64,000 bases of DNA from contig JAFANA010000016.1 of assembly GCA_019232905.1 (NCBI GenBank), positions 1 through 64,000 on the forward strand. The letters run 5' to 3'. The DNA is from Vulcanimicrobiota bacterium. Its GTDB lineage: Bacteria; Vulcanimicrobiota; Vulcanimicrobiia; Vulcanimicrobiales; Vulcanimicrobiaceae. Made by a program: the position numbers and the translations under genes. Shown piece by piece: positions 63,698-64,000 of the stretch (its first letter is position 1; every line of letters starts with the position of its first letter). The notes under the pieces were generated by a model, which was given only the letters and a program-made list of their open reading frames with translations, made no database searches and was not told the origin of the DNA.

Positions 63698-64000
63698 TCG
63701 CGTAGACGAAACCGCGCTACGGGAGAGTGAAGAGCGTTTTCGCTCGCTCTTCGAGCACAATCCGGACGTCATCATGATCTTCTCGGCGGACGGACACATC
63801 ATCGACGTCAATCATGCGGTGACGCGCTTTGGTGCTTCGCGCGAATCCGTCATTGGGATGCATTATAGCGCCTTTCTGCATGCGGACGACGTTCCCAAGC
63901 ACGAAGCGTACCTGCAGCGAGCGCTTTCGGGAGAGACGCTAATCCGTCACGCGCGAGCGTACACGCTCGAGGGAGATCTCCTGGAGGTCACGATCACGAC
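63663..64000 (+). CDS. PAS-domain sensor protein, N-terminal fragment (cut by the window end)
   Basis: ESEERFRSLFEHNPDVIMIFSADGHIIDVNHAV; frame open to 64000; GTG 63663 is the possible start. Confidence 0.75.
   Translation, partial: MSTGSTSTLRTNRVDETALRESEERFRSLFEHNPDVIMIFSADGHIIDVNHAVTRFGASRESVIGMHYSAFLHADDVPKHEAYLQRALSGETLIRHARAYTLEGDLLEVTIT

Overview
GC-rich bacterial chromosomal window; lineage not assigned. Bases 1-32 kb hold a large exopolysaccharide/O-antigen-type locus: O-antigen ligase-like protein, initiating sugar transferase, flippase, many GT4-type glycosyltransferases, and a complete WbpA/B/D/E/I-like UDP-diacetamido-uronic acid pathway plus a CapD/WbpM-like protein. Interleaved with the glycosyltransferases are five paralogous, Cys-rich secreted proteins or lipoproteins that may be TIM-barrel glycosidase-like. 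Bases 32-54 kb are mostly housekeeping: STAS/HTH pair, clpX-clpP-tig, seven tRNA genes or remnants, tandem secreted glycosidase-like lipoproteins, a GGDEF-EAL protein, an XTP/dITP pyrophosphatase, lepA, YggT, an M23 peptidase and SRP RNA. Bases 54-64 kb carry a tyrosine/homogentisate degradation group, a His-rich NicO/UreH-like transporter, deoC, an aldehyde dehydrogenase and a truncated PAS gene. Main discoveries: (1) a probable selenoprotein at 49688-50356, a two-domain glutaredoxin/PDO-like protein whose C-terminal CPYC motif is encoded UGA-P-Y-C, followed by a 7-bp hairpin with an AGUUU loop at bacterial SECIS spacing; (2) the five-member 10-cysteine secreted family; (3) a ~810-bp tandem duplication of a gene together with the 3' end of tRNA-Lys; (4) an HNH gene with one in-frame TAA whose stop codon lies inside tRNA-Pro. 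All calls come from reading the sequence; no searches were run.
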